A stretch of DNA of 64,000 nucleotides from Sipunculus nudus (GCA_026874595.1 CM049316.1:46641695-46705694); one strand, 5' to 3'. Numbered from the stretch's first letter, positions 35,392 through 50,300 are shown. Translations and numbers: made by a program. Notes: generated from the sequence alone by a model not told the origin.

Positions 35392-38300
35392 TGGAAATTA
35401 TATTTGCCATTTGGCCAACCCGCACTTTGAGTTTGCCCATCATGACGGAGTTGGAATCATAAATTTAAAAAATAAATCCACAGGGTGTAATCGTGTGGAC
35501 TGTGTGGAATTTTCTGCAGTCATTCCACAACAGTAATACTAATTCTGTTCAGAACAACTGTTATTATGGCAAGTGTTTTAAGTTCCTAGTTTAACAATTA
35601 ACTTTCTCAGCCATTTCCTGGTTTACTCTAGATCTATCAGCTATGTTCATGTCAGGTTACAAGAAAGCACCACTCATTGGTTTGCTAGCTCTGCAAAAAA
35701 GGCTGAAATTTTAAGGCAATGTGACAAAGTTGTTTAAAGGAGACCGGTTAACAGTTAACTTACACTAGGTCTCTTATGATCAATTGTTTATTTGACATAT
35801 GAGGTATGCAACATGTGTGAAACTAGCACATTTTTTTATTCATAATATTTGAAGATTAATTGTACATTTGAACAGAAGTATATTAAATTTCATGTTGGCC
35901 CAGTGTGTGTCCTCTACACACACTGTTAACTCTGATTTGGTCAGATTTACCTGTTGTTACATCTTTAAATTATAAAAGGCTTCAGTTTTTCTCTTTCAGA
36001 GACCAATTAATTTATTTTAAAAAATAAAATTAGAAATGTCAACAATTGATTTGATGAGAGAAATTTAGAAAATGATCATTTAACATGTAAAAGTTGTCAA
36101 GGAACAACCAAAGGTGTCAGTATAAAAATAAAACTGTCTTTTTTCAGGTACAGACATTCACATCTGTGGGACTTGCCAGGAACAGTTCCACGATATTGAT
36201 GGGTTTGTGGATCACAAAAGACATGGGTGTAGACCTGAGAGTATGGGCACACAGCAAGCTGTCACTGTCACAGTGGATAAGCATAATGGTCAGATCATAG
36301 GCACAATACAACAACAGGTACTACCTCACTCTGAGTACTATATTATTAACCCTGTCTGAAGTGAAGATTATTGTTTTCAGTCAATTCTGTGTGTTTGTGT
36401 GTGTGTGTTGTATCTACAAGATATTTGAAAAATTGTTTGTGGATTTACTAAAAATACGACATACTGGTCAGTTTGAAAAAAATATTCAAGTGATTAGATT
36501 TTTGTGCAAATGCCAGCATAAAAAAAACAGGATGAGCTTAATTTTTAGCCAACCTATGAGCTAACGCAATGGTGTGGCATTGGCTGTCGCTTGTTTGTAA
36601 ACCCATACTATCTTAAAATCAGCAGGAGGTATCTTCAGCAGATTTTATGCAAAAAATTAGTCATGTAAAATATTTCAACAGATTTTGGTTATTTTTTTTA
36701 TCATATATGAATTGGATTTTTTACAATTTTTTTTCTCTATTTTTGAGACCTCTTAAGATGCGGTCATCTGTAAACGGGGCACAAATCTTAAAGACTGGAC
36801 CTAGAATCTTCTCTCTTGACATGCAGGGAGGCCCATATAAAGTCTCTTTGGAAACCTGAAATTAGGTGTCTGTTACCTGTAACCTCTGAGCTATGGGGCT
36901 CCGAAGTACCCCCCAGAATTAATAATGGAAAATTTGATACAAAAGCTCAAGTATCTGAACAACTATTGCATTGATCACCATGATTTTTTGCATGGAAATT
37001 GATCATTGAATGAATCATCTGTGTCTGCAGTCTGGTGGCACCACCTGTATTTTTTTATTTTTTACGAATTTTTTTAATCTATTATTGAGAACTCATAAGA
37101 TGTGGTCATCTGTTAACAAGGCACAAATCATAATGACTGGACCTGGAATCTTCTAAAAAGTCTCTGTGGAAAGGAGAAAAGAGGTCTCTATTACCCATAT
37201 TCTCGGAGACATGGGGCTCATAAGTACCCCTCAGAATAATTAAAAATTTGATACAAAGGCTCCAGTATCTGAATGACTAATGCATTGATCACCATGATTT
37301 TTTGCATGCATACTGATCATGGACCCTTTCTTCAGTTCCTGCAGACTGGTGGCACCACCTGTATTTTTTCGAATTTTCACACATTTTTTTCTCTATTTTT
37401 GAGACCTTATAAAGCCTCATCTGTAAACATGGCACAAATCATAACCTCTGGACCTAGAATCTTTATACTTGACATCTAGTGAGATAATTGAAAAATATCC
37501 TCGGAAACCTGAAATTAGGTCTCTGTTACCTATATCCTCCAAGCTCTTGGGCTCGAAAGTACCCCAAAGAATAATTAAAAATTTGATACAAACACTCCAG
37601 AATCTGAACAACTAGTGCATTGATCACCGTGACTCTTTGAATGCTTACTGATCATGGAATGTTTCTTCAGTTCCTAGAGACCGGTGGCACTGCCTGTATT
37701 TTTCAAATTTTCAAGCTTTCTTTTCTATTTTTGAGACCATTAAAATAAAGCATCGTCTGTTAACAGGGCATAAATCATCACTGTTTGACCTAAAATCTTC
37801 TTACTTATCTTATAAAGAGGTCAATAAAAAGTTTTCATTGATAACTGAAATTAGGTCTCTGTTACCCATATCCTCCGAGCTATTAGGCTTGTAAGTACCC
37901 GTAGAATAATTAAAAATGTGATACAAAAGCTTCTGTATTTGAATATCTAATTCATTAATTCATTAATTGCTATGATTCTTTGCCTGCTTTTTGATCATGG
38001 AGTGTTTCATCAGTTCCTGTAGACTAGTGGCCCCACCTGTATTTTATTCGAATTTTCACACAGTTTTTATCTATTTTTTGAGACCTTCAAATGAAGCAGT
38101 CATCTGTTAATAAGGCACAAGTTGTAACCACTAGACCTTGAATCTTCTGACTTTACATCCAGAGAGATCCATGAAAAGTCTTCTTGGAAACCTGGAATTA
38201 GGTTCTGTTCCCCATATTCTTCCAGCTATTGGGCTCTGAGGTTCCCCCCAGAATAATGAAAAATTTGATACAAAAGCTCAAGTATCTGAACAACAGGGCA

Positions 38301-41300
38301 CAAATCATCACTGTTTGACCTAGAATCTTCCTACTTGACAACCAGGGAAGTCCATGAAAAAATATCCTTGGAAACCTGAAATTAGGTCTCTGTTACCCAT
38401 ATCCCCTGAGCAGTGGGGCTCGTAAGTATCCCCAGAATAATTAAAAATAAGATTCAACAGCTTCTGTATTTGAATAACAATGATTGCATTGATTCTTTGC
38501 ATGCTTTTTATTCATGGAGTGTTTCATCATTTCCTTCTAGACTGGTGGCTAACCCCCCCCCCCCCCCCCATATGAGGCATGTTGTTTTCAGTGCCATCTT
38601 CTGTGATTGTCGTCCTCATCTGTAGGATATCTTGCAAACGTGTTAAATTTTCAAGGTCTGCATATTTTCCACCAAAATTTGAAACACTCAGTTGTTCATA
38701 CGGGAAGTTTGAAAACCAGTGACCTTGGCCTTCATATTAAAGGTGAAATCTAGAGAAATTTGAAATTTTTGTGAACCCCATAACTTTTGAAGTATTCCAC
38801 ATTTTCCCCTCAAATTTGGTATACATATTGTTCCTTCCAAGTTCTTGGAAAATTTTGAAAACCGGTGATCTTGACCATCATCTTCAAGGTTAAATCTGCC
38901 AAATATAAAAATTTTTTAACCCCATAACTTTTGAAGTATTAAACATTTTGTCCTCAATTTTGGTACAGCAAATTGTTCCTACTAAAATCAAGGACAAGTT
39001 AAAAAAACTGACCTTGACCTTCATTTTCAAGATCAAATCTGCAGAAATATGACATTTTTGTGAACCCCATAACTTTTTAAGTATTCCTCAAGTTTGGTAC
39101 ACCAATTGTCTTTCCATGTTCTCGGACAAGTTCAAAACCTGGTGACCTTGACCTTTCTCTTCAATGTAAAAATTCCCGAAATGTCATATTTTTATGAAAC
39201 CCATAACCTTTTTAGTATTTTCAATTTTGTCCACAAATTTGGTACAACAATTGTTACTACCATGCTCTCAGAAGAGTTTGAAACCTGGTGACCTTGACAA
39301 GGATCAGTTGAATTATAGTAAATGTCTTGTGGATGAGATAACTTTTGAAGTACTGAAGATTTTTCTTCAAATTTGACACACTGGTTTTTTCTGCCAAAAT
39401 GTCATCAGAGTTCAAAAAGCAGTGACCTTGACTTCAAAGTCTAATCTGCTGAGATCTAGATTCATTGTTTGGAGATATTGTATATTTTACCCCTTATGTT
39501 TTGGGATGAACCATAGGGGGGAGACATATATCTGTTTCGCACTGCAAAAACAGAGCCATTCTAGTTTAGACTTTTTTTACACATTTTATGTCTATTTTGA
39601 GAACTTCAAATGAAGCAGTTGTCCTAGAGTCTTCTTACTGATATCCTTAGAGTTCCATGAAAAATATCCTTGTAAAATTGAAATTAGGTCATGGTTAACT
39701 ATATTTTGTAAATTAGGGGGGTAGAACATCAGCACCAAATGAGTAAGGTGGGGCACAAATTGTAACCATTTGGCCTAAAATCCTCATACATGAGGTCCCT
39801 TGAAACACCACCATTAGAGCCATGGAGAGTGGCTTGTAATAGTTATTATAACTAATTGTCCATATAAACTATATATTATAATAAAACAAATTAGACAATC
39901 CATATAATATAGAGTTTATCTTGCTTCTAACTTTTATATCAAACTGAATGCGTGCGTGGCAGGATACAGACCTGTGTAAGAAGCTGACACCTGTCAGCTG
40001 TAATATTCTGCCTTGTGAACCTACTGAAATTTTAATTGCTAAACGTCCTTTTTTATCAGCACACACCACGGTTTAAGTTGATATTTTTTTTAATACTGCA
40101 CCTTTAAATGAAAGTGTCATTTGCTGGGGTATGTTTTATTATATTAATATTTCATTTCTGATTTCCTCTGTTCAATATTCCATTATTTGCATGCTAACGA
40201 ATGTATTAATTGCTTTGCAGAGGTGAGAGATGAAAGAAACTTAGGTATCCTGTCTCGTATCACAGTGGGAGCTTGATATATCCATGAAGAATAGTTAGGG
40301 CTTTTTAAAAATCTACAAACATTAAATTTTACCATCAACTTAACATTCAAATCTTTATTAGTGCAATTAAGAAATAAAAAAAGTTCAGCTGAAATTGGAT
40401 TTTAAATGTACTAGTTACATGTATTTGAACATCATGTCTGTTTCAAAGGAAAAACTTTTATTTATAATTTATTTAGACTACATGTGTGCATGACAAGACA
40501 TGCGCTTATGTAGAAGCTCACACCTGTTTGGTGTACAGATTCTTAGCTTCTTTTGCCATGATGTGATGGCTTTCAGACTGTATGTTGGCATGAAAACAGA
40601 ATCAACACACATTTAGAGGTGCGCAACATGTTGCTATGTGCTGCCTTTTTAATATGGCGATAAATGCATGAAATAATCAATACTCATGTAGATAACTTTG
40701 CAGATTACTATTTTTGTTATATGGTGATGATGCAGACTCTAGACTGTATGCTCTTATGAAAGAACCAACACGTGTCAGTAAAATATCACTGCCCTTTGTT
40801 GTGATGCTTTCTTTGTGATATAGAACTAGTTCCTTGCCAACAATTTGCCATTATAATTCACTTTGCATAATGTGTTAATGTCAACAAAATACTTTCATTT
40901 GCTGGTATTATGCACATTTGTAGATTCATGTTGTACCATGCATGTATTGTAAGAAATATTCACTACATGTATGAGTCGGTGCTGCCAGGTTCAAGCTAGC
41001 TGATCTTTCATGGATGGATGCTCAGAAAATGGAAAAGCAAGGCGGAAGATATAGAGTCTAATTCACAAAACAAGGTTAAAAAATATAATGCACCCTCAGG
41101 TTCCAGACATGCATTTTATCTTCAACTTGATTACCTAAAAGTTCAATACAAAGTTTGGTTTGAGTTTTTATCGACCTGTTTAATGATTGTGCCTTCAGCT
41201 TCTGAGATCTGGCACCTCAGTACATTTACACCTTCCCTTTGTCAGTTTTATGTCCAATTGCAGAATGCTTGGAAAACTTGTATTTCATACCATCTGCTTC

Positions 41301-44300
41301 ATTAAGTGAACCTACATTTTTGAGAATACACTACTTCTGAATATTATTACTGAACAGAACAGTTTATTAAAGCATTCTTTGTAATATTGCTAGCAATTTT
41401 TTAAAACCTGTGTTTGAATATTTTCTTTCAGATTTGGCAGGACAAGAGCGTTTTACTTCTGGTAAAACACACACAATTCCAACTCACTATCGGTTCCTTT
41501 TATCTTATGTGCAAGGTTCAGTTCTATCTACCGTTTTGCATCTTGTGCACTTAAAGATAAAATATGTACTGAGTCTTCATGCAAGCAAAGAGTCTGGAAG
41601 CTGGCAAAAGAACCATTAACACATAAACAAAAGTTTCTATAACATGGATTGTACAACTGGTTATAATAACAACTACAAGGCTCTTTCCATGGGTCGAATG
41701 GCAAAGTAGTGGATGGAATCAGAGGACACGAACGGACCTCTGTACGGACCTTTACCAATCGACTGTACCTTTCATTTCATTGGAAGAGACAGTTTTTGAA
41801 TACTTAAAATTTAAATATATATTAAAATTCAGCAGGGTAATCAACAAATACGTTTTACCGTTAGATGTGCAATTTTAGTACAATTTCAATACCAACAAAA
41901 TCAGACTTCATTCACACATTCATGATACAGACCTCAAACCCGTATCAATGAATTTCTCGACCCAAATAACATAAAAACAGTGCACTTGCAATGCATTCTG
42001 GGACAAATATAACCGGCTGTATTGGTATTTTATATTTCGGTGGCCATCTTGGATTTTTACCAAGACATGGTGAATTCCGCTCGGCTTATCTGAACATATA
42101 GAGTATAGTCTGAAAAATTATTATGCCAAGATTCATTCTTCTTTCATCTTTTGCACAATTTTCGCAATATGCAGCTTCACCGCTGGACTAATGCAAATAT
42201 TACCAAAATCTTGATAAAAACCGAGCAAATGAGTACCTGAAGAGGTTTGAAACCCCAAAATTGAATTTCTCAGCCCAAAGAACATAAAATCAGAGTATTT
42301 GCAATGTTTTCTGGGGATATTATAACTCAAGTTATTGACATTTTCTCACCTGGCGGCCATCTTGGTCGCCATCTTGGATTTTGGCCAAGATAATATTTTT
42401 TAGCTTGGCCCTATATCTGAAATTCATCAATTAGCTCCAAAGAATACTTTTGCCAACTTTCATGCTTCTTTCATTTTTTGCACAATTCCTCCAAATATGG
42501 GAACTTAACCGCTGGACTATAAGGGCTATTGGCAAAATACATGATTTTGACTCTGGGAGTCTTTTTGCCCATTATTCAAGGCTCCTTAAATTCAGCTGAG
42601 CTTCATGGGCCACTTGTTAAACAAAACCCTCATAATTATGTCTCATCCCCCCCCCCCTTCCAGGGGAGACATTTTGTTTTCAGTGCTGTCTCTGTCATTG
42701 TCAGGTGTTGTCTGACGGATATTTTGTGAATGCAATAAATTTTGAAGGGCTGCATATTTTCCTCTGAAATTTAAAACACTGTTGGTACCAATTAAAATCT
42801 TGAATGAATTAGAAAACAGGTTACCTTGACCTTCATCTTCAAGGTCAAATCTGTCAAAATGTAAAATTTTTGTAGGATATCTTGTGAAGACAATAACTTT
42901 TGAAGGGCTGCATTTTTACTCTGAAATCTTAGAATCTAAGAGGAGATTAAACAGGGTGACCTTGACCTTCATCTACAAGGTCAAATCTGCCGAAATATTA
43001 AATTTTTGTGAAGCCGGAACTTTTGAAGTATTTCACATTTTGTCCTCAAATTTGGTACACCAATTGTCTTTATAATGTTCTTGTAGTAGTACAAACTGGT
43101 GAACTTGACCTTCATCTTCAAGGTCAAAGCTGCCAAAATTAAAATATTTAGGGTTATTATGTGAACATTTGTCCTCAAATTTAGTTTACTGATTGTACCT
43201 ACAAAGTTATCGAAGGTGTTGCATAGCTGGTGATCTTTACCAATATCTTCAAGGTTATACAAGCCAAATTATAGTTATTGTCTTATGAACACGATTACTT
43301 TTGAAGGGCTGGATATTTTCCTCCCAAATTTGAAACACTGATTGTTCCTTAACCCAAATCTTGGATGAGTTTAAAACCTGGTGACCTCACAGGGTCAAAT
43401 CTATCAACATGTCCACAGTGATTTAGCCTATATGCAAACTGGGGGGGGGGGGGAGACATCTGTTTTTGCAAGTGCGAAAACAAGGCATTCTAGTTTTAGC
43501 CTCGTTCAGTTTTAAATGGTTTATGGTGAAACTGTCAATTGAATCATGATATTTTTTTCAAGAATTTTCTTAGGGTAGGGTTCTTTCAGTTGTATAAGAA
43601 TAGATTTGGTTAATTTATATTTCAGTAGAGTCAAAGAAAGCTGCATGAAATTGGTCTTGTGGGCATTAGTAAGCCTATTTTAAACTAAGGACTGCAGTGG
43701 TCTTCTTCTGCAAAACTTTTGTTTCAACTTCTGTAATACTGCACAAAAATGATTCTTAGGTCTTTGTTCAAGTTTACTGGGGGCACAGTCTGGCATGAAC
43801 ATTTGTACACTTCTGTGTATCGGCTTCCTGCGCTGCCTAGTTCATTTACGTTTAATGATTTTAATGGCTTACATATGATGATGAACAAATTTATACAGAC
43901 AATAAAATAAATTGGTAAGTGTTGTCATCATAATATCTTAAGATACTTCTATTAGATGATACCATTGACTTCTATACAAATTTATATGCTTGAATATTAT
44001 AGAAGTTATTTTTTTTGTTTTTGACTTTCAGGGTCATGCTGTGGAGGTGGCTGCTGGTCACACTGTCAGTGCTGATTTGTTTGGGGACAGACAGAGACAG
44101 CCTCTGATTATCAATCAGATACCTGATGCAGGGACTGGCCAGAGAATCCAGCAAGTCACTGTCCAGTCAGGACAGCAGCTGATTGATAATGTGGACTCTG
44201 AGGGGTATGCAAGGATGCCCTCTGGTGAGGAGGTTCCCGTGACATCTACAGTGTCAGAGGTCAACCTGATCCAGCAGCAAGGCGGAATGACAGGCATGGT

Positions 44301-47300
44301 GCTCCAGTCAGGTCTTCCCACACTCCACACCTCTCAGCCTCCTGACTACCAGACAGTCCAGCACACTGCCTTACAGGAGACTCCCAGTCACGGGCTGATA
44401 CAGCAGGTACAGACTGGCAGAAACCTCCAGCAGATACAAACCCATAACCAAACTGCAGGCTTGACGATCCTCCCAGCGGCGGATACCAACATCTCCAACC
44501 TGTTTACGTCAAACGAGGTCAGTGCTGGCCAGTCTGTGCAGCAACAGCAGATGAACATGGTGGACCACCAGCTGTCACGCACCGGGACAGTACTGCACGA
44601 CGGATCAGTTATAGAACAGACTGACGGTATGACAATACTGCAGGGTTACACGCATCAGATCGATGGAAATGTTGAAACATCGATAGCGCAGCCAGCTGTG
44701 CATATGTCTCATGCTGTATCAATGGCTGCCACACAACTAGTGCAGGCACAGCCTGTCCATCAAGGAATGCTGCAGACAGCAGACCAAGTTCTGCCTCAAG
44801 GTGTCACCACATGTAAGAGAGATGGCGCCACTGTACAACCTGTCCCTTCTGCCAGTAGGGGTCAATTACAGATGGGTCAACCGCAAACTAATATGATAGA
44901 GGGTCAATCAGAAGATCAGAATCAAAATGCCAAAGGTGAACCCCAGGAGGCAGTGCTCAGTAACTCTGCATTGTCATCAGGGTCCGCAGGGGTGCTACTC
45001 AAAGCAGGTCAGAGCTAACGCAATGTTCATTTGGCATACTTGCCAATCAAATTTATTTTCCTTTTTAGAATTAATAAAGAGTATTTGTATTGATAGCCAT
45101 GTTTATAGGCCCTGCTTACCAAAATGTAACAGTGAAATTTTTCTCTGAAATAAATGAAAAACCCTCCATGTTTTTTCCATGCCCATTTAGTATATATGTT
45201 AGGCACCAGATGTCAGCACATTGATGTTACCTTTTCTTACCAAGTGTGGAGGTTGAATTAGTATTTGCATCATGACAAGGTGTTATGATAGATATCAGAC
45301 ATAATTCTGTCATAAAAATTAGAGTGATAATAACCTTTTGATAATTAAAAAGGATCACTGTACATTGGAACTTGAAGGGTAAATTAATGTTGTTTCCTTG
45401 AGTAAATAGCTGTTTTTCAGTGTTTAACATGTAAGAAACATGTATGCTAGGGGCACTTTTAGGTTATTTGGGTACTTGTTGAGTATCTAATTTTACACCT
45501 ATTTCTAGTGCTTGTGTGATATTGTCAATCTTTTTTTAGTGATTTAAGAATCATTTATCTGTAACACCAAAAGAATGAGTTATTAATTAAATAACAGTAT
45601 TTTTTACAATATGATTCTAGTATTAGCTCAGAGTCCTCAGCTTGCCAAGGATTTGGTGAAGGCAGCTCAGTCTATCCACATGACAACCTCTCAGCAGAAG
45701 GTGAGTACACAGGAGAAGCCTTTCCGATGTACCCATGAGGGCTGTCAGTTCGCTACGGCGTACAGCAAAGATCTTGAGAGACACAAGCGGATACACACTG
45801 GTGAGAAGCCGTTCCTGTGTCAGATGTGCAGCAAGACATTCAGCCGACGAGATAAACTCAACATCCACACTAGAGGGCATCTGGGCATCAAGTCATACAA
45901 GTGCACCGAGTGTGAGTTATACCTGTCGTTACTGTAAATTAAGCATGAATTTACTTAATGTAAATAGTATTCGCATGATGTTGTACAAGTGTCCTGAATA
46001 TATATAGTGTTTGTGTCAGAGGACAAACTGATCTGCTGTTGAAGAATTTTAGGGCCTACTGGGATATACTCTGACCCTTCAAGATGGTGAGTCCTTGGAC
46101 ACTCTCTATCCCTGGTTCAAGCTTGTAATATTGTAGATTGTACGAGGTCAGTCCAGTCAGAGTCTGTACTTACAAACTTCTGATTTCACAAAAGATTCAT
46201 CGGTTCATGCCAGGACAACCCTGATCATAATTTTAAGCTCAGCTGACTGAGAGCAACCAATCTACTACCGGTAGTACTAGCTTGGTTGGTTGCAATGCAA
46301 AATTACATATATCCTCCATCTGAGATTCTGAAATATTACAGACAGATCATGTGTTCATGTAGGATGTAGAAATATGAGCAGCTATCATCAACAGCAAGTT
46401 CCCTACTGCAAAGCAGATCAATCATAATTATAAGGCAAATAAAAATTAATTTCTCAGGAACTACCTACATCACTGTAAACCCCCCTGCGTCAAACCCCCT
46501 GTGACCATTATGCATTTCGATGGGGAATCCCAAATGTCATCACTGTCAGCTGGGCTTGGGTGTTCCAGGATTCACTGCCAGATACTGTAGTTGGCTTCAT
46601 ATTTGCGAGGCTAAAATTTCGCGATTCCTTCTTTTTTAGCTCAGCTGACTGTAAGTCATCTGAGCTATAGTGATCACCCTTTGTCCGTCATCCGTCTGTT
46701 CGTCCGTCCGTCTGTCTGTCCGTCTGTCAGTTAACCTGGCACAAATCGTAACCGCTGGACCTAGAAACTTGTAACATGACATTCTGAGAGGTCCATGAAA
46801 AATCTCCTTGGAAACCAGAAATGAGGTCTCTGTTACCCATATCCTTCGAGCTATGGGGCCCCAAAGTACCCCCCTTTGAATAGTCAAAAATTTCATACAA
46901 AAACTTCAATATCTCATTAACTACATCACTGATGGTCATGATTTTTGGCATACATACTGATCATGAGATGTTCCATCAGTTCCTGCAGACTGGTGGCGCC
47001 ACCTGTATTTTTCGTTTTTGTACGAATTTTTTTCTCTATTTTTGAGACCTTTAAAAATGTGAACATCTGTTAACAGGGCACAAATCATAATGACTGGACC
47101 TAGAATCTTCATTCTTGACACACTGAGAGACCTATGAAAAGTCTCCATGGAAACCTGAAATTAGGTCTCTGTTACCCATATCTTTCAAGCTATGGGGCCC
47201 CAAATACCCCCCAAGAATAGTCAAACATTTCATACAAAAACTTCAATATCTCATTAACTGCATCACTGATGGTCATGATTTTTGGCATACATATTGATCA

Positions 47301-50300
47301 TGAGATGTTCCATCAGTTCCTGCAGACTGGTGGTGCCACCTGTATTTTTTTTATTTTTTATGAATTTTTTTCTCTATTTTTGAGACCTTTAAAAATGTGA
47401 ACATCTGTTAACAGGGCACAAATCGTTAAGACTGGACCTAGAATCTTCATTCTTGACACAGTGAGAGACCTATGAAAAGTCTCCATGGAAACCATAAATT
47501 AGATCTCTGTTACCCAAATCCTTTAAGCTGTATGGCTCCAAATGCCCCCCAGAATAATGAAAAATTTGATACAAAAACTGCAGTATCTCAATAACTACAA
47601 CACTAATGTTCATTATTTTTGGCATACATATTGATCATGAGATGTTCCATCAGTTCCTGCAGACTGGGTGCGCCACCTCTATTTTTTTCAGATTTTTATG
47701 AATTTTTTTCTCTATTTTTTGAGACCTTTAAGATGTTGTTATCTGTCAACAGGGTACAAATTTTAACAACTGGACCGAGATTCTTCATTCTTGTAATGCA
47801 AGGAGGCCCATGAAAAGTGTCTGTGGAAACCTGAAATTAGGTCTCTGTTTCCCATATCCTTCAAGCTATAGGACTCCCAAGTATCCCTCAGAATAATGGA
47901 AAATTTGATACCAAAGATGAAGTATCTGAACAACTAATGCAGAGATCACCATGGTTCTTTGCATGGATATTGATTATGGAGTGTTTCATCAGTTTCTGCA
48001 AACTGGTGGTACCACCTATATTTTATTCAATTTTTCGAATTTTATCTCTATTTTTGAGACCTTTAAGGATGCTGTCATCTGTTAACGTTGCTCAAATTGT
48101 AACAACTGGACCTAGAATCTTCATTCTTGTTATGCAAGGAGACCCATGAAAAGTGTCTGTGGAAACCTGAAATTAAGTCTCTGTAACCCATATACTTCAA
48201 GCTATTAGACTCAGAAGTATCCCTCAGAATAATGGAAAATTTGATACAAAAGCTGAAGTACCTTAACAACTAATGCAGAGATCACCATGATTTTTTGCAT
48301 TGATATTGACCATTTGTTTTATTAGTTTCTGCAGACTGGTGGAGCCATCTGTATTTTTTTTAAATTTTACACATTTTTTCTCAATTTTTGAGATATTTAA
48401 ATACAGACACAATCTTGGCCTGTTGGTTAATCTGTTTGATGCTTCAGGTGAATGGGTATTTACTACCATTCAGATGATAAAATTTCCTTTTACGAATCTC
48501 TTCCCAGTCAGCTGAGCGTCATGACCCATGGGTCACTTGTTAATTTTTGCAAGGGTTTCATTTTCGCGATCGCACCAGAAAAAATTAAATCTAGGTACAC
48601 CAATATTTGTTTTTACTATATGATATGAATATATCCCACACAATCTCATTTATTTCTGTTACAGTCATTATATTATAATAATAAATAATGTGTTTGCATG
48701 GACCAGTTCCAATACCATGTACATATTAAGTTGCTGATTAAGGAACTATGTTTCCACCAGTTTGATAACATCATCCCCTCTTGATTATCTAAGTGTATTA
48801 AGCATCTTATGGTTTCATATCGCAAAATTAAAACCCTCAGGAACAAAAATGCAACCACAGTATTGACACCCGTAGTCCTATATAATCTGGTTTGCATGTT
48901 AATTTTACATGTAAAAGAAATAAAAATGTCACATATTTTTAGGATCCTTTCAAACGTTTGACTAATTCCACGTATGCATCATTTATTATCATATTTTTTT
49001 AACTTTAGGTTGTCATTGCAGTGCCAGTGCATGAGATATAACAATATTCTATGCTATTTTCATGGTAAAAAAAAATAAAAATAAAAAGCAGCCAGCCCGC
49101 ATCATTTTCCCAAAAAATGCCTGAGAAGCATATGAATATTTTTTATATTTTTTTTTTACCTTGCTTTAGAGATGAGTGCCTAAGAGATGACAAATTATTA
49201 TATCTGAGAGAGACTTTGTTCTGTGTATGAGTTTCCGCCCTGAATTTGATCACTACAAGCTGTATTAAATGTAACAGAGTATCAACCATTTCATCAATGC
49301 TGCATGTGATATTAAAGGTTTGTCTTTAAAACATCATGGTATATCATGTATGTACCAATATCTTTGAAGGCAGCTACGCAGCAACTGATAGCAGCAGTTT
49401 GAAGAAGCACAAGCGTATTCACACAGATGAACGGCCATTCAAGTGAGGATATTCTGTAATTTTATGCATGATCAGCAATAATTTTTTTAGGCCAGTACGT
49501 AAACATAGCAAAAAAATAGTTGCTTTTCAAACAATCTACACCACAGTCACATTCAATTTTTGTTGAGCAGATGCATTTTAAACCACAAAAGCCTACTGAG
49601 ATTATATCTTTAAATAACTTTCTGCTTAACTTGTCACACACAATTTCCAATGGCCCAATGTAGACACAGTTTTTATTACCATATATTCCAGGTTTATTCT
49701 GACATCAATAAAGAAAGCATCCATAGGTTGAAATAAATTTCATGAAAGGGCTGGATGGGAATAAACTAAACTCGCTTTTGATTGAACAAAGGTATCACTT
49801 AAAGCAACATATGTAGAATGCCCAAGTCTTCCAGTGTATACATAGGGTATGTTTTGTCTATTTTACTTTTATGGGTAGAAGTACTGAATCAAGATGTCAC
49901 ATGATAAACTATTCAACATATATGTGTGTACATGTGTGTATATGTGTATAGACAATCACATGATACAATTAAACCAGGATAAATCACAGGGGTTTTCCAG
50001 AAGATATGATGTTTTCTCTAAAGCAGTGTAAATTTGAGCTGGTTATTATTCAGAGAAAAATTTATTTATACAGGGATAATTATTTCAAATGTTATTAGAA
50101 TGTGTATCACAGTACATAATTCAGTTATGTACATTAATTCACTCATCACCAAAAACAAGGTTAGCCAGTATTTTTCAGGATCATGGGGAACTCAATACGG
50201 TGTCAGTAGAAGGTTCCGTTTTTTGCTAATGTTTCAAGATGAAGATTTTATGTAAATATTCAATACTATACCGCAGACTCATTTCTCTTGTGCTGTATAA

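Noticed and set aside
41432-41470. [11 protein letters not shown], resembling the G3 motif of Rab GTPases
   Set aside because: Only about eleven residues in one frame, with no other GTPase motif nearby; chance resemblance.
45008-45018. Extension of the Gln-rich exon to TAA at 45016
   Set aside because: The donor at 45007 gives the phase needed by the zinc-finger exon; the extension adds only three residues.
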